The translations under genes and the position numbers were made by a program. From Steroidobacteraceae bacterium (GTDB taxonomy: Bacteria > Pseudomonadota > Gammaproteobacteria > Steroidobacterales > Steroidobacteraceae), in assembly GCA_017853175.1 (NCBI GenBank), contig JAFMKA010000001.1, forward strand, positions 1 through 64,000: 64,000 nucleotides of DNA, given 5' to 3'. Shown here one piece after another: positions 1-8,801 of the stretch. The notes below the pieces were generated by a model. That model made no database searches and was not told where the DNA came from. It saw nothing but the letters and a program-made list of their open reading frames with translations. How positions within the stretch are numbered: position 1 is the first letter of the stretch; every line of letters begins with the position of its first letter.

Positions 1-86
1 GGGTAGCCATGAACTCGGGCCCGTAGTGAAAGAACAAGGGGCCGATAGGTGGCCCGGACGATCACTACTATAACTGCCCCGTGCCC

Positions 87-833
87 ATGGCTCGTACGCA
101 AGCTCCGCAAGACGGTAACATTCGGGTCATGCCCGTACCCGTCCAATTCTTGCCCGACCCCCTCCCGACCGAACCGCTCTCGATCGCCGCCTCGTGGCTC
201 GAAACAGCGCGATCGAGACGCGATCAGCCGAACCCTAATGCCATGGTCGTGGCGAGCGTCGGCGCCGACGGCCAGCCGTCTGCGCGCGTGGTGCTGTGCA
301 AAGAGATCGTGGTCGACCCTGGGTACATCTGCTTCTTCACCAACTACGACTCCCGTAAGGGGCATGAGATCGACGCTCATCCGCGCGTTGCCCTCGTCAT
401 GCATTGGGACCATCTCTATCGTCAGGTTCGCATAGAGGGTCGCGTCGTGCGTGCGCCCGTTGCCGAGAGCGACGCCTACTTCAAAACACGTCCGTGGCAA
501 CGCCGCGTGGGCGCTTGGGCCAGCGAGCAAAGTAAACCCGTCGGCTCTCGAGCCGATCTTGAGGCGGCCGTCGTCGCGACGGCACAGCGCTTCAACGTGC
601 CGGTGCCGGGCCCAGAAGACGCGCCCGCTCCCGCAGGGCTCGGCGATCACATTCCCCGCCCTCCTCATTGGGGTGGGTACCACGTCTACGCCGAGGCCGT
701 AGAACTTTGGGTCGAGGGCGAATCGCGGATTCACGATCGCGCACGATGGACGCGAAAATTATTGAGTGGTGCCGATCCCTATCAGCCGCCGACAAGCGGT
801 AGCGGATGGAGCGTGACGCGCCTGCAGCCCTGA
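87..833 (+). CDS. pdxH: Pyridoxamine 5'-phosphate oxidase
   Basis: FMN enzyme that oxidises pyridoxine or pyridoxamine 5'-phosphate to pyridoxal 5'-phosphate in the cytoplasm, the last step of the salvage route. The FMN-binding motif FFTNYDSRKG (about residues 83-92), the RPWQRRVGAWASEQS segment and the C-terminal WS..RLQP ending are typical of the family. About 248 residues, slightly longer than the usual 215-230, with an unconserved N-terminal stretch. I chose ATG at 87; GTG at 81 and ATG at 129 are also in frame and no strong ribosome-binding site decides. It converges on the phosphatase gene to its right. Confidence 0.9.
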   Translation: MARTQAPQDGNIRVMPVPVQFLPDPLPTEPLSIAASWLETARSRRDQPNPNAMVVASVGADGQPSARVVLCKEIVVDPGYICFFTNYDSRKGHEIDAHPRVALVMHWDHLYRQVRIEGRVVRAPVAESDAYFKTRPWQRRVGAWASEQSKPVGSRADLEAAVVATAQRFNVPVPGPEDAPAPAGLGDHIPRPPHWGGYHVYAEAVELWVEGESRIHDRARWTRKLLSGADPYQPPTSGSGWSVTRLQP

Positions 834-843
834 CGAAAGGCGC

Positions 844-1605
844 TTAACGAAGCGCCGCGAGCAGCGGCGCATGCAGCGCACCGTTGGTCGCAAGCACTGA
901 GGTTGTCGACAGGCCCACGGGCATCCCATCAAGATCGGTGAAAGTGCCGCCCGCTTCCTCGACGAGCACCGTCAACGCCGCGATGTCGAGAATGTTCACA
1001 TCCGACTCGATCACGGCATCGAGCGCGCCACGCGCGAGCAAGTGGTAGTGCACGAAGTCACCGTATCCGCGAATGCGATTGACGCGGGCGACGAGCTCGC
1101 CGTAACGAGCCCAGCGCGGACTCTTGGCCAAAGTTTTGAGATTACCGCTCGAGACGATCGCAGCGTCGATCGCATCGACGCCACTCACGCGAATGCGCTG
1201 CTGACCTAGCCACGCCCCCTCGCCTCGCTCGGCCCAAGCGAACTCGCCGTATGCGGGTGCCGACGATACGCCGAGCACCATACGCCCTGCGCGCATCAGA
1301 GCAATCTGCGTCGAGAAGAACGGGCATTCGCGCACGAACGACTTGGTGCCATCGATGGGATCGACAAGCCAGATACTCTCCGCGCCCATGTCATGCTGAC
1401 CGGTCTCCTCACCAAAGAAGCCGTAGGTTGGAAAATGTTTCGATAGCACGTGGTGGATGGCTTCTTCCGAGCGAATGTCGGCCTCGGTCACCGGCGACTT
1501 ATCGGCCTTGGTCACGACCTGCAAGTTGCGCTGGTACAGATCGCGAATGACCTTGGCAGCGGCCTCGGCGGCCTCGATGGCAGCCTTCAATTCTGCGGAT
1601 GGCAC
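844..1605 (-). CDS. Inositol monophosphatase family phosphatase, histidinol-phosphatase-like
   Basis: Mg-dependent phosphomonoesterase of the inositol monophosphatase superfamily, 253 residues. Metal-binding motifs are visible: GEETG (65-69) and DPIDGTKSF (82-90), with the second Asp motif near NILDIAAL (about 204). The wording WLVDPIDGTKSFV is most like the HisN-type histidinol-phosphatases rather than SuhB, so histidine biosynthesis is a reasonable guess, but inositol-1-phosphate or 3'-phosphoadenosine phosphate remain possible substrates. It stands divergent from the cobalamin adenosyltransferase gene with about 45 bases between starts. Confidence 0.8.
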   Translation of the reverse strand: MPSAELKAAIEAAEAAAKVIRDLYQRNLQVVTKADKSPVTEADIRSEEAIHHVLSKHFPTYGFFGEETGQHDMGAESIWLVDPIDGTKSFVRECPFFSTQIALMRAGRMVLGVSSAPAYGEFAWAERGEGAWLGQQRIRVSGVDAIDAAIVSSGNLKTLAKSPRWARYGELVARVNRIRGYGDFVHYHLLARGALDAVIESDVNILDIAALTVLVEEAGGTFTDLDGMPVGLSTTSVLATNGALHAPLLAALR

Positions 1606-1650
1606 GATTTGGTCCCGGGTCGATGAGTCTGGAGTGGTATCTTAAACGCC

Positions 1651-2211
1651 ATGGGAAACCGCTTGAGCAAGATCTACACCCGCACAGGGGACGACGGCAC
1701 CACAGGCCTCGGCGATGGCAGCCGAGTCGCTAAGGACGACCCACGTGTTGAGGCCTATGGCACGGTCGACGAGGCGAACTGCACCATCGGCATGATTCTC
1801 GCCGTTCCGGCTCTACCTCAGGCGGTCGTCGATTGCCTCGTCGAGGTGCAGCACGACCTGTTCGATCTTGGGGGCGAACTCTGCATTCCGGGCATGACGC
1901 TCATTCAGTCGGCCCACGTCGATCGCCTCGAAACCGCTCTCGACGCCTTCAACGAACACCTTCCGCCCCTTAAAGATTTCATCCTTCCCGGGGGAGGCCC
2001 GGCCTCAGCGGCCTGCCACTTGGCGCGCACCACGGTCCGCCGCGCCGAGCGTCGAGTTTGGACGCTCGCCGCGCAAAGCCCGATCAGCCCCGAGCCCGCT
2101 CGTTACCTCAATCGTTTGTCCGATCTGCTCTTCGTGCTCGCTCGAGTACTCGCCCGTCACGAAAACGGCAGCGAAGTGCTCTGGAACCGCGCCAGAAAAA
2201 AAACGCCCTGA
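1651..2211 (+). CDS. pduO: Cob(I)alamin adenosyltransferase, PduO type
   Basis: Transfers the adenosyl group of ATP to cob(I)alamin, making adenosylcobalamin. The N-terminal KIYTRTGDDGTTGLGDGSR (7-25) is the family signature, followed by FILPGG (110-115), RTTVRRAER (126-134) and YLNRLSDLLF (152-161). At 186 residues it is full length. No neighbour uses the cofactor, but the split class II ribonucleotide reductase at 25.5-28.3 kb in this window needs adenosylcobalamin, which gives this enzyme an obvious customer. Confidence 0.93.
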   Translation: MGNRLSKIYTRTGDDGTTGLGDGSRVAKDDPRVEAYGTVDEANCTIGMILAVPALPQAVVDCLVEVQHDLFDLGGELCIPGMTLIQSAHVDRLETALDAFNEHLPPLKDFILPGGGPASAACHLARTTVRRAERRVWTLAAQSPISPEPARYLNRLSDLLFVLARVLARHENGSEVLWNRARKKTP

Positions 2212-2232
2212 CAATACCCCTCGCTCGGCGCG

Positions 2233-3666
2233 TCAGTCGCGACTCGCGAGCGCGCGCTCATCGACCTCGCTGCGAATCTGCGTGCCGATCACGATCGATA
2301 GTGCCAACGCACAGGCGAGTCCCAGAAACGGCACCTGGTAGCTGCCGAACACATCGAAGAGCTTGCCGGTGATCCAGCTGCCGAGTCCGACACCAATCGA
2401 TTCCATGAAACTGATGGAACCGTTGATACGCCCGATCTCGCGTAATCCGAAATTATTGACTGCGAGCATGTTGTAGAGCGTGAACAGGCCGCCCCAACCG
2501 AGACCGATGACCACCGCCGAGATCGTCACCCATTCGCGTTTCATGCTCGCAAGCCCCACCAATCCGACGAACATGATTACGAGGCAAGCCATGAATACTT
2601 TGTGCCGATCGATTCGATCTGCGATAGCGCCGTTCACAAGCTTCGCAAACATCGCCACTAAGCTGAACAAGAAGAGCTGAAGCCCCGCTTCTTTGAGCGT
2701 GAAACCGAACCCCTTATTGAGGTGCAGCACGTAGTGCTGCACGAAAGAGAAGATCGCAAAGTAGGATAAAAACCCCGACAGGCCGATGGCCCAGAACGTG
2801 CGGGTTCGAATAGCCTGCCGAAAAGTCAAGCCGTGCTGCTTGAGATCTCCGAGTGCTTCGTTTTGCCCCACCGCCTTGTAACCGGCCTGCGCAGGCGTTC
2901 CGCGAATCACGAGAAAGACCAACACGAACAACACGATCGGCATGAGCGAGTTATAGAGATACGCCTGTCGCCAGCCGAACGCTTCGATGAGATACGGATT
3001 GACGAAAGGCAATACGGCACTGCCCAAACTCGTACCCATCAGAGCGATGCCGATCGCAAGACCACGATGTTTGACGAACCAGCTCGATACCAAATAAATC
3101 ACGGTCATCGAACCCGCTGTCGACAGCGCGAGCGAGAACATCAAGTGGATGAGATAGACCTGCTTGAGAGCGATACCCATCCAGTTCTGCACATAGAGCC
3201 AAAGACCGAAAGCCGCCAGTGCTACGGCGATGGCAATGGCCACACGTCGATTGAGGCCGGGGGCGAGCGAACCGAGCGCCACCACCACGACACCCCCGAG
3301 CCCGAGTGCGGTGATCACGGCAATCGCCTCGATCAGTGGCACCGGACCGCCATTCGCGATGAGGCTGTAGCCCACGTACCCGAGCGTCAAAAGCCCGCAG
3401 CCTGTCATCAAGAGGTACCGCGGGTTGACCCGATCGATCAGGATGCCGATGAAGGGCGCGATGGTCGCCGTCACGGCAAAGTTCAGGAAGTCGCGGAACT
3501 TGAAGTCACCACGCGCCCAAGCGAATTCGTCGAGCAGCGACGGATCGAAAATGGTGATGCCGGTGGCGGTCATGCCGTTTGAGAGGAAGAGCGCAAGCAT
3601 CCCCATTACGGCGACGACCCAAGGATAGTAACGAGGCGCTTCGCGCCCGCCGGCTACGTTGTTCAT
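2233..3666 (-). CDS. Major facilitator superfamily transporter
   Basis: Inner-membrane secondary carrier of 477 residues with about twelve hydrophobic segments. It resembles the monocarboxylate/oxalate-formate type of MFS protein: GILIDRVNPRYLL after the second helix region and AIADRIDRHKVF in the second half are the paired loop motifs. The reading frame stays open to 3804, but that would overlap bioA, so I place the start at the ATG at 3666 (MNNVAGG). Substrate unknown. It is transcribed away from bioA with 57 bases between the start codons; no evidence links it to biotin. Confidence 0.82.
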   Translation of the reverse strand: MNNVAGGREAPRYYPWVVAVMGMLALFLSNGMTATGITIFDPSLLDEFAWARGDFKFRDFLNFAVTATIAPFIGILIDRVNPRYLLMTGCGLLTLGYVGYSLIANGGPVPLIEAIAVITALGLGGVVVVALGSLAPGLNRRVAIAIAVALAAFGLWLYVQNWMGIALKQVYLIHLMFSLALSTAGSMTVIYLVSSWFVKHRGLAIGIALMGTSLGSAVLPFVNPYLIEAFGWRQAYLYNSLMPIVLFVLVFLVIRGTPAQAGYKAVGQNEALGDLKQHGLTFRQAIRTRTFWAIGLSGFLSYFAIFSFVQHYVLHLNKGFGFTLKEAGLQLFLFSLVAMFAKLVNGAIADRIDRHKVFMACLVIMFVGLVGLASMKREWVTISAVVIGLGWGGLFTLYNMLAVNNFGLREIGRINGSISFMESIGVGLGSWITGKLFDVFGSYQVPFLGLACALALSIVIGTQIRSEVDERALASRD

Positions 3667-3723
3667 GGACGAGTACCCCCTTCGCCAGATCATACACGCA
3701 CCGGAACGTGCCAAAATCACCGC

Positions 3724-5100
3724 ATGATCCACCCCTCGAACGCCGAGTTGCGCGCCCTCGACCTCGCGCACGTCTGGCATCCCTGCACGCAGATGAAGGA
3801 TCACGAGGCCACCATGCCGCTCGTGCCCCTACGCCGTGGTCACGGGGTCTGGCTCGAGGACTATGACGGTCGCCGTTATCTCGATGCGATCAGTTCATGG
3901 TGGGTCAATCTTTGGGGTCACGCGAATCCGCAAATCAATGCTGCGGTGAGTCAACAGCTTGAACGTCTGCCACACGCGATGTTCGCAGGATTCACACACG
4001 AACCGGCCGCGCAGCTCGCAGCAGAGCTCACGACTCTCGCTCCTCCCGGTCTCAACCGATGTTTTTTCGCAGATAGCGGCTCAGCCTCGATCGAGGTTGC
4101 CGTCAAGATGAGTTTTCACTTCTGGCAAAACACCGGGCGCCCCGGAAAAACCCGATTCGTCACCCTGTCTAATAGCTATCACGGCGAAACCTTGGGCGCG
4201 CTCGCGGTCGGCAGCGTCGAGCTCTACAAGGCGATTTACCGTCCGCTGCTGATGGACGTGATCACCGTGCCGTCACCCGATGCGTTTTTGGCCGAACCTG
4301 GCGAGAGCCCGTCGGACGTCGCGCGCCGTCGCGCAGCAGAGCTCGAGCGTGTGCTCGCTACGCAGGCAGATGACATTGCCGCAGTGATCCTCGAGCCACT
4401 GGTTCAGTGCGCCGGCAACATGCGCATGCATGATCCGATTTATCTCAAACTCGTGCGCGACGCCTGCACCCGATACGGTGTTCACTTGATCGCCGACGAG
4501 ATTGCCGTCGGCTTCGGGCGAACCGGAACCTTGTTCGCCTGCGAGCAGGCGGATGTGACCCCAGATTTTCTTTGTCTTTCGAAAGGCCTTACGGCGGGCT
4601 ATTTACCGATGTCGGTCGTTCTGACTCGCGAGTCGATCTACGAGGCGTTCTACGACGAATACGTGAAGCTCAATGCGTTCTTACATTCGCATAGTTATTC
4701 GGGAAATCCTCTCGCATGCGCTGCCGCGCTGGCCTCGTTACGACTTTTTCGTGAGCGCGATGCGCTCAAGGCCAATCGTGTCTTGGCCGATCACCTCGGC
4801 ACTGCGACACGACGGTCCTTTGATGGGCATCCGAATGTCGCCGAGATACGTCAGCGCGGGCTCATCGTCGCCGTCGAGTTCGTGAGTGATCGTAAAACGC
4901 GTCGTACCTTCGATTGGCGCGAGCGCCGTCATCTGCATATCTATCGGCATGCTCTCAGTCGAGGCGTGCTCCTGAGGCCTCTCGGCAACGTTATCTACTT
5001 CATGCCGCCCTATGTCATCTCGTATGACGAAATCGACCTAATGGTCGACGTCGCGCGAGAGGGCCTCGATCTAGCCGTTCGCGAAGGGGCCGCTGCATGA
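3724..5100 (+). CDS. bioA: Adenosylmethionine-8-amino-7-oxononanoate aminotransferase
   Basis: PLP enzyme of biotin synthesis that makes 7,8-diaminopelargonate from KAPA using S-adenosylmethionine as amino donor. Visible: the N-terminal HVWHPCTQMKDHE (17-28) that marks BioA within class III aminotransferases, SSWWVNLWGH, DSGSASIEVA (117-126), ADEIAVGFGRTG (257-268) and the Schiff-base lysine K287 in CLSKGLTAGY. At 458 residues it is slightly longer than the usual 430. It starts a run of same-strand genes; its stop overlaps the rsmE start by four bases (ATGA), so the two are probably translationally coupled. Confidence 0.95.
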   Translation: MIHPSNAELRALDLAHVWHPCTQMKDHEATMPLVPLRRGHGVWLEDYDGRRYLDAISSWWVNLWGHANPQINAAVSQQLERLPHAMFAGFTHEPAAQLAAELTTLAPPGLNRCFFADSGSASIEVAVKMSFHFWQNTGRPGKTRFVTLSNSYHGETLGALAVGSVELYKAIYRPLLMDVITVPSPDAFLAEPGESPSDVARRRAAELERVLATQADDIAAVILEPLVQCAGNMRMHDPIYLKLVRDACTRYGVHLIADEIAVGFGRTGTLFACEQADVTPDFLCLSKGLTAGYLPMSVVLTRESIYEAFYDEYVKLNAFLHSHSYSGNPLACAAALASLRLFRERDALKANRVLADHLGTATRRSFDGHPNVAEIRQRGLIVAVEFVSDRKTRRTFDWRERRHLHIYRHALSRGVLLRPLGNVIYFMPPYVISYDEIDLMVDVAREGLDLAVREGAAA

Positions 5101-5837
5101 GAGAAATACGAGTGTATGTCGACTCTCTGCTGGAGTCCGGCCGTCGGGTCGCTCTGAACGCGCAAGCCGCGCAACATGTCACCAAGGTACTTCGCTTGCG
5201 CGACGGCGCCACACTCCGCGTTTTCAACGGACGCGGCGGCGAATACCCCGCCACGCTTCGTATCGCGGGACGCGAAGTAAGCGTCGAGCTCGGAGACCAT
5301 CGAGCCGTCGATCGGGAATCGCCCATACGCGTCGTCTTGTTGCAGGCCCTTGCTCGCGGCGAACGCATGGACTTCGTCATCCAGAAGGCGACGGAACTCG
5401 GCGTCCACCGCATCATTCCGGTCGCCGCGGCTCGTAGCGTGGTCCAGCTCGATGCCGATCGCGGTGATAAACGTACGCATCACTGGCAAGCCGTCGCCGC
5501 CGCTGCCTGCGAGCAAAGCGGTCGTAACACGCTGCCTATCATCGACTCTCCGCTGTTCTTCGAAGCCGCGCTCACTGCCGTCATCAAAGTTGAGTGCCGT
5601 CTGCTGCTTCTTCCGGAGGCCACCGCCTCCCTTGCGGGGAGTCTGACGTCCACGGCACCGACGCAAGAGATCGCCCTCCTCGTCGGACCGGAGGGCGGCC
5701 TCGAGGAAACGGAGGTCGAACGGGCTCTGGAGGTCGGATTCCGGGCAGTTCGACTCGGCCCCAGGGTGTTGCGCACAGAAACCGCGGGGCTTGCCGCGCT
5801 CTCCGCACTACAATGTCTCGCAGGAGACTTTGCATGA
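5097..5837 (+). CDS. rsmE: 16S rRNA (uracil1498-N3)-methyltransferase
   Basis: SPOUT-class methyltransferase that methylates U1498 of 16S rRNA with S-adenosylmethionine. Family motifs: KATELGV (97-103), EQSGR (139-143), LLVGPEGGLEETE (194-206) and LGPRVLRTETA (220-230), the last two forming the knotted cofactor site. Full length at 246 residues with an N-terminal PUA-like domain. It overlaps bioA by four bases upstream and gshB by four bases downstream, so it is embedded in a tightly coupled operon. Confidence 0.95.
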   Translation: MREIRVYVDSLLESGRRVALNAQAAQHVTKVLRLRDGATLRVFNGRGGEYPATLRIAGREVSVELGDHRAVDRESPIRVVLLQALARGERMDFVIQKATELGVHRIIPVAAARSVVQLDADRGDKRTHHWQAVAAAACEQSGRNTLPIIDSPLFFEAALTAVIKVECRLLLLPEATASLAGSLTSTAPTQEIALLVGPEGGLEETEVERALEVGFRAVRLGPRVLRTETAGLAALSALQCLAGDFA

Positions 5838-6799
5838 CCCGACCCACCCTCGCCGTGGTGATGGACCCCATCGCCGATATCAAATACGCGAAGGACTCAA
5901 CGCTCGCGATGCTCTGGGCTGCAGCGGCCGATGGCTTCGATCTGCTTTACCTCGAGCTCGGCGATCTCTGGCTGCGCGATGGTGTCGCCTGCGGCCGTGC
6001 CCGCCCGCTCAAAGTATTCAAAGACGAAAAACGCTGGTTCGAGCTTGGCGAGCCCTCAACGGTGCGTCTGGGTGATGTCGATGTCATCTTGATGCGGAAA
6101 GATCCGCCCTTCGACACAGAATATATTTATAGCACCTACATACTCGAGCGCGCAGAAGACCAAGGCGCACTAGTCGTCAACCGACCGCGCGGCCTTCGCG
6201 ACATGAATGAGAAGGTCTATACGGCCTGGTTCCCGCAGTGCTGCGCGCCCACGCTCATCACTCGCGATATGGGTGATATGCATGCCTTCTTGACGGAGCA
6301 CTCAAAGATTGTTTGCAAGCCCTTGCACGGCATGGGCGGTCGTTCGATTTTCGTCATCGAGAAAGGCGACAAAAACGCCAACGTCGTATTCGAAACCTTG
6401 ACGAACTACGGCAACCAATTCGCGATCACTCAGCGCTACCTGCTCGAAATCGTCACCACTGGTGACTCACGCGTTCTGCTGGTCGACGGCGAGCCTATGC
6501 CGTTCGCGCTCGCACGCATTCCGAGTGGCAGCGATAACCGCGGAAATCTTGCAGCCGGGGCAACGGGTGTCGGCCGACCGCTCAACGAGCGCGACCGCTT
6601 CCTCGCGGCACAAATCGGTCCGCGCCTCGCCGAGCAAGGAATGCTCTTCGTCGGTCTCGATGTCATCGGTGATTTCGTCACCGAGATCAACGTGACGAGT
6701 CCGACGGGTATCCGCGAACTCGACAAGCAATTTGGCATCGACATCGCCGCCGCGCTCATTGCCGCTATTCGCCGTCGTCTCGAGGCGCGTCGTACATGA
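5834..6799 (+). CDS. gshB: Glutathione synthetase
   Basis: ATP-grasp ligase that joins gamma-glutamylcysteine and glycine. Motifs: MRKDPPFDTEYIYSTY (87-102), KPLHGMGGRSIF (162-173), the glycine-rich AAGATGVGRPL segment and FVTEINVTSPTGIREL near the C-terminus. The open frame extends upstream to 5594 inside rsmE, but the ATG at 5834 with the AGGAG ribosome-binding site at 5822-5826 gives the normal 321-residue protein (MTRPTLAVVMDPI). It is coupled to rsmE and yqgE by four-base overlaps; the gshB-yqgE-ruvX order is a well-known gammaproteobacterial arrangement. Confidence 0.96.
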   Translation: MTRPTLAVVMDPIADIKYAKDSTLAMLWAAAADGFDLLYLELGDLWLRDGVACGRARPLKVFKDEKRWFELGEPSTVRLGDVDVILMRKDPPFDTEYIYSTYILERAEDQGALVVNRPRGLRDMNEKVYTAWFPQCCAPTLITRDMGDMHAFLTEHSKIVCKPLHGMGGRSIFVIEKGDKNANVVFETLTNYGNQFAITQRYLLEIVTTGDSRVLLVDGEPMPFALARIPSGSDNRGNLAAGATGVGRPLNERDRFLAAQIGPRLAEQGMLFVGLDVIGDFVTEINVTSPTGIRELDKQFGIDIAAALIAAIRRRLEARRT

Positions 6800-7362
6800 G
6801 CGGCGAAAATAGTCTGACCAATCATCTTCTGGTCGCCATGCCCTCTCTGGCAGACCCTGAGTTCTCGCAAACCGTGACACTCGTCTGCGAACACAGCTTG
6901 GAAAAAGGCGCACTCGGTATCGTCATCAATAAACCCTTACCGATGACGCTAGGAGAAGTGTTCGAACAAATGAGTCTTGAGCCGGCCAGTGCAGAGCTCG
7001 CGGGCCGCTCGGTGCTGCGGGGCGGGCCCGTTCATCGAGATCGGGGGTTCGTGGTGCATCGACCCTCTGGACGATGGGATTCCTCTCATGTCGTCTCCGA
7101 GCAGATTCAAGTGACGACCTCCAAAGATATTCTTGCTGCGATGGCACGCGGAGAGGGCCCTGCTGACGCGTTCATCGCTCTCGGCTATGCAGGGTGGGAG
7201 GTCGGTCAGCTCGAGCGCGAAATGCACGACAACGCCTGGATCTCGCTCCCCGTCGATGAACGGATCGTTTTCGAGATGCCTTTCGAAGACCGCTGGCATG
7301 CCGTATGGCGGCAGCTCGGCATCGACATCGGCCGCATGAGTCATGTCGCCGGGCACGCCTGA
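6796..7362 (+). CDS. yqgE: YqgE/AlgH family protein
   Basis: Conserved protein of 188 residues (UPF0301) of unclear biochemical role; named AlgH in Pseudomonas, where it was linked to alginate expression. Recognised by the start SGENSLTNHLLVAMPSLADPEFSQTVTLVCEH, the GALGIVINKP segment (about 36-45), VLRGGPVHRDRGFVVH and the ALGYAGWEVGQLE motif. It overlaps gshB by four bases and ruvX by twenty, so expression is likely shared with them. Confidence 0.92.
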   Translation: MSGENSLTNHLLVAMPSLADPEFSQTVTLVCEHSLEKGALGIVINKPLPMTLGEVFEQMSLEPASAELAGRSVLRGGPVHRDRGFVVHRPSGRWDSSHVVSEQIQVTTSKDILAAMARGEGPADAFIALGYAGWEVGQLEREMHDNAWISLPVDERIVFEMPFEDRWHAVWRQLGIDIGRMSHVAGHA

Positions 7363-7810
7363 AGGAAACTTTCGCCTCCCCGAAGTCGTAATCGGCTTCG
7401 ATTTCGGTATGCGTCGTATCGGACTCGCCGTGGGCGATACCTTGACTCGCACAGCCCGGCCGCTGCCGGCCCTCGAGCGAAAGAATCCTGAGCTCAGCGA
7501 AGTCGAATGGCGAGCCGTCGAAATCGAGGTCGTCAAAGCGGGAGCCCGGCAGCTCGTGGTCGGCTGCCCTTATAATGTCGATGGTTCGTCGGGTCCGATG
7601 ACCGGACGGGCCAAAGCCTTCGCCAAGGCGCTCGGCGATCGGCTCAAATTACCGGTCCACCTCGTCGACGAACGCTACTCATCGCTCGAAGCCGAGGCGG
7701 CCTTGCGCGACCGACGCAGCACGCGCGATCGCAAACGATATGACCGGGGTGCGATCGATAGCGCTGCCGCAACAGTGGTTTTAGAGCGCTGGCTCGCCGG
7801 CGAACGCTGA
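7343..7810 (+). CDS. ruvX: Putative pre-16S rRNA nuclease / Holliday junction resolvase-like RuvX
   Basis: RNase H-fold nuclease (YqgF family), shown in E. coli to act on the 16S rRNA 5' end and earlier proposed as a Holliday-junction resolvase. Catalytic-type residues are visible: D20 in GFDFGMRRIGLAVGD, the VGCPYNVDGSSG strand, LVDERYSS and the C-terminal DRGAIDSAAA. 155 residues, family-typical. The start ATG at 7343 lies inside yqgE; an alternative shorter start is possible since the first dozen residues are not conserved. Confidence 0.92.
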   Translation: MSPGTPEGNFRLPEVVIGFDFGMRRIGLAVGDTLTRTARPLPALERKNPELSEVEWRAVEIEVVKAGARQLVVGCPYNVDGSSGPMTGRAKAFAKALGDRLKLPVHLVDERYSSLEAEAALRDRRSTRDRKRYDRGAIDSAAATVVLERWLAGER

Positions 7811-7823
7811 AGGACGACAACGG

Positions 7824-8801
7824 ATGCCCGAATCGAAACGTAAGCCGCCTACCACTCAGTTGCGAGCCGATGGTTCATTAAGACATCTGCTCACGCTCGA
7901 GGGTCTTCCTCCACAAGTCGTTCGCCAGCTTCTCGCGCGCTCAGAGCATTACGCCAGCCCTCTTTCAAAACCTGCGGCACGCAGCGACGTGCTTACAGGC
8001 CGTACGGTCGCCGTCATGTTCGCAGAGCCTTCGACGCGCACGAGAGTCTCTTTCGAGCTTGCCGCTCGTAGGCTCGGCGCCGACGTCGTCAATATCGAAG
8101 TTCAACTGTCCTCGCGCCTCAAGGGCGAGAGCGTGCTCGACACCGTCGCTACGCTCGAAGCGATGCATGTCGATGCCTTCGTATTACGCGATGCAGATTC
8201 TACGGTGCCCGAGCTCGTCGCCTCGCATGTCGCTGAACACGTGAGTGTCTTGTCAGGTGGTGCAGGAAGTCATGCGCACCCGACTCAGGGACTGCTCGAT
8301 GCGCTCACGGTACGCCAGCATAAGGGTCGTATCGAAGGTCTGCGTATCGCTATCGTCGGAGATATTCGTCATTCGCGCGTTGCGCGCTCATCGTGGCATG
8401 CCTTCGCGGCGCTCGGTGCAGAAGAGATTCGGATCGTCGCGCCAAATGGGCTGATGCCCGCAGAGGACGAATTCAAAGGCTGCGCGCGGCTCACATCGCT
8501 CGAAGACGGCATCGCAAACTGCGATGTCGTGATGATGCTTCGTATCCAGAAGGAGCGCATGGCAGCCCTGTCGATACCTGACGAGGCGAGCTATTTCGCA
8601 GAGTGGGGTCTCACGACCGAACGCCTGCGTGCCGCCAAGGCCGACGCCATCGTCATGCACCCGCAGCCCATGAATCGCGGTGTCGAAATCGCTTCCGAAG
8701 TGGCCGATGGTCCGCAGTCGGTCATTCGCGATCAAGTTCGTAACGGGGTCGCTGTTCGCATGGCGGTACTCGAAGCCACGCTAACCGGAGGACGCCGATG
8801 A
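7824..8801 (+). CDS. pyrB: Aspartate carbamoyltransferase catalytic subunit
   Basis: Condenses carbamoyl phosphate with aspartate, the committed step of pyrimidine synthesis. Carbamoyl-phosphate loop FAEPSTRTRVSFELA (66-80), SSRLKGES and HPTQGLLDAL are all present. 325 residues. No pyrI regulatory subunit gene lies next to it, which fits the non-enteric type of enzyme. It is followed, with a four-base overlap, by a PyrK-like gene; no pyrC or dihydroorotase-like gene lies between them. Confidence 0.95.
   Translation: MPESKRKPPTTQLRADGSLRHLLTLEGLPPQVVRQLLARSEHYASPLSKPAARSDVLTGRTVAVMFAEPSTRTRVSFELAARRLGADVVNIEVQLSSRLKGESVLDTVATLEAMHVDAFVLRDADSTVPELVASHVAEHVSVLSGGAGSHAHPTQGLLDALTVRQHKGRIEGLRIAIVGDIRHSRVARSSWHAFAALGAEEIRIVAPNGLMPAEDEFKGCARLTSLEDGIANCDVVMMLRIQKERMAALSIPDEASYFAEWGLTTERLRAAKADAIVMHPQPMNRGVEIASEVADGPQSVIRDQVRNGVAVRMAVLEATLTGGRR

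Noticed and set aside
1..10. Possible start of a minus-strand gene (ATG GCT ACC) leaving the left edge
   Set aside because: Only three codons are visible, so nothing can be supported.
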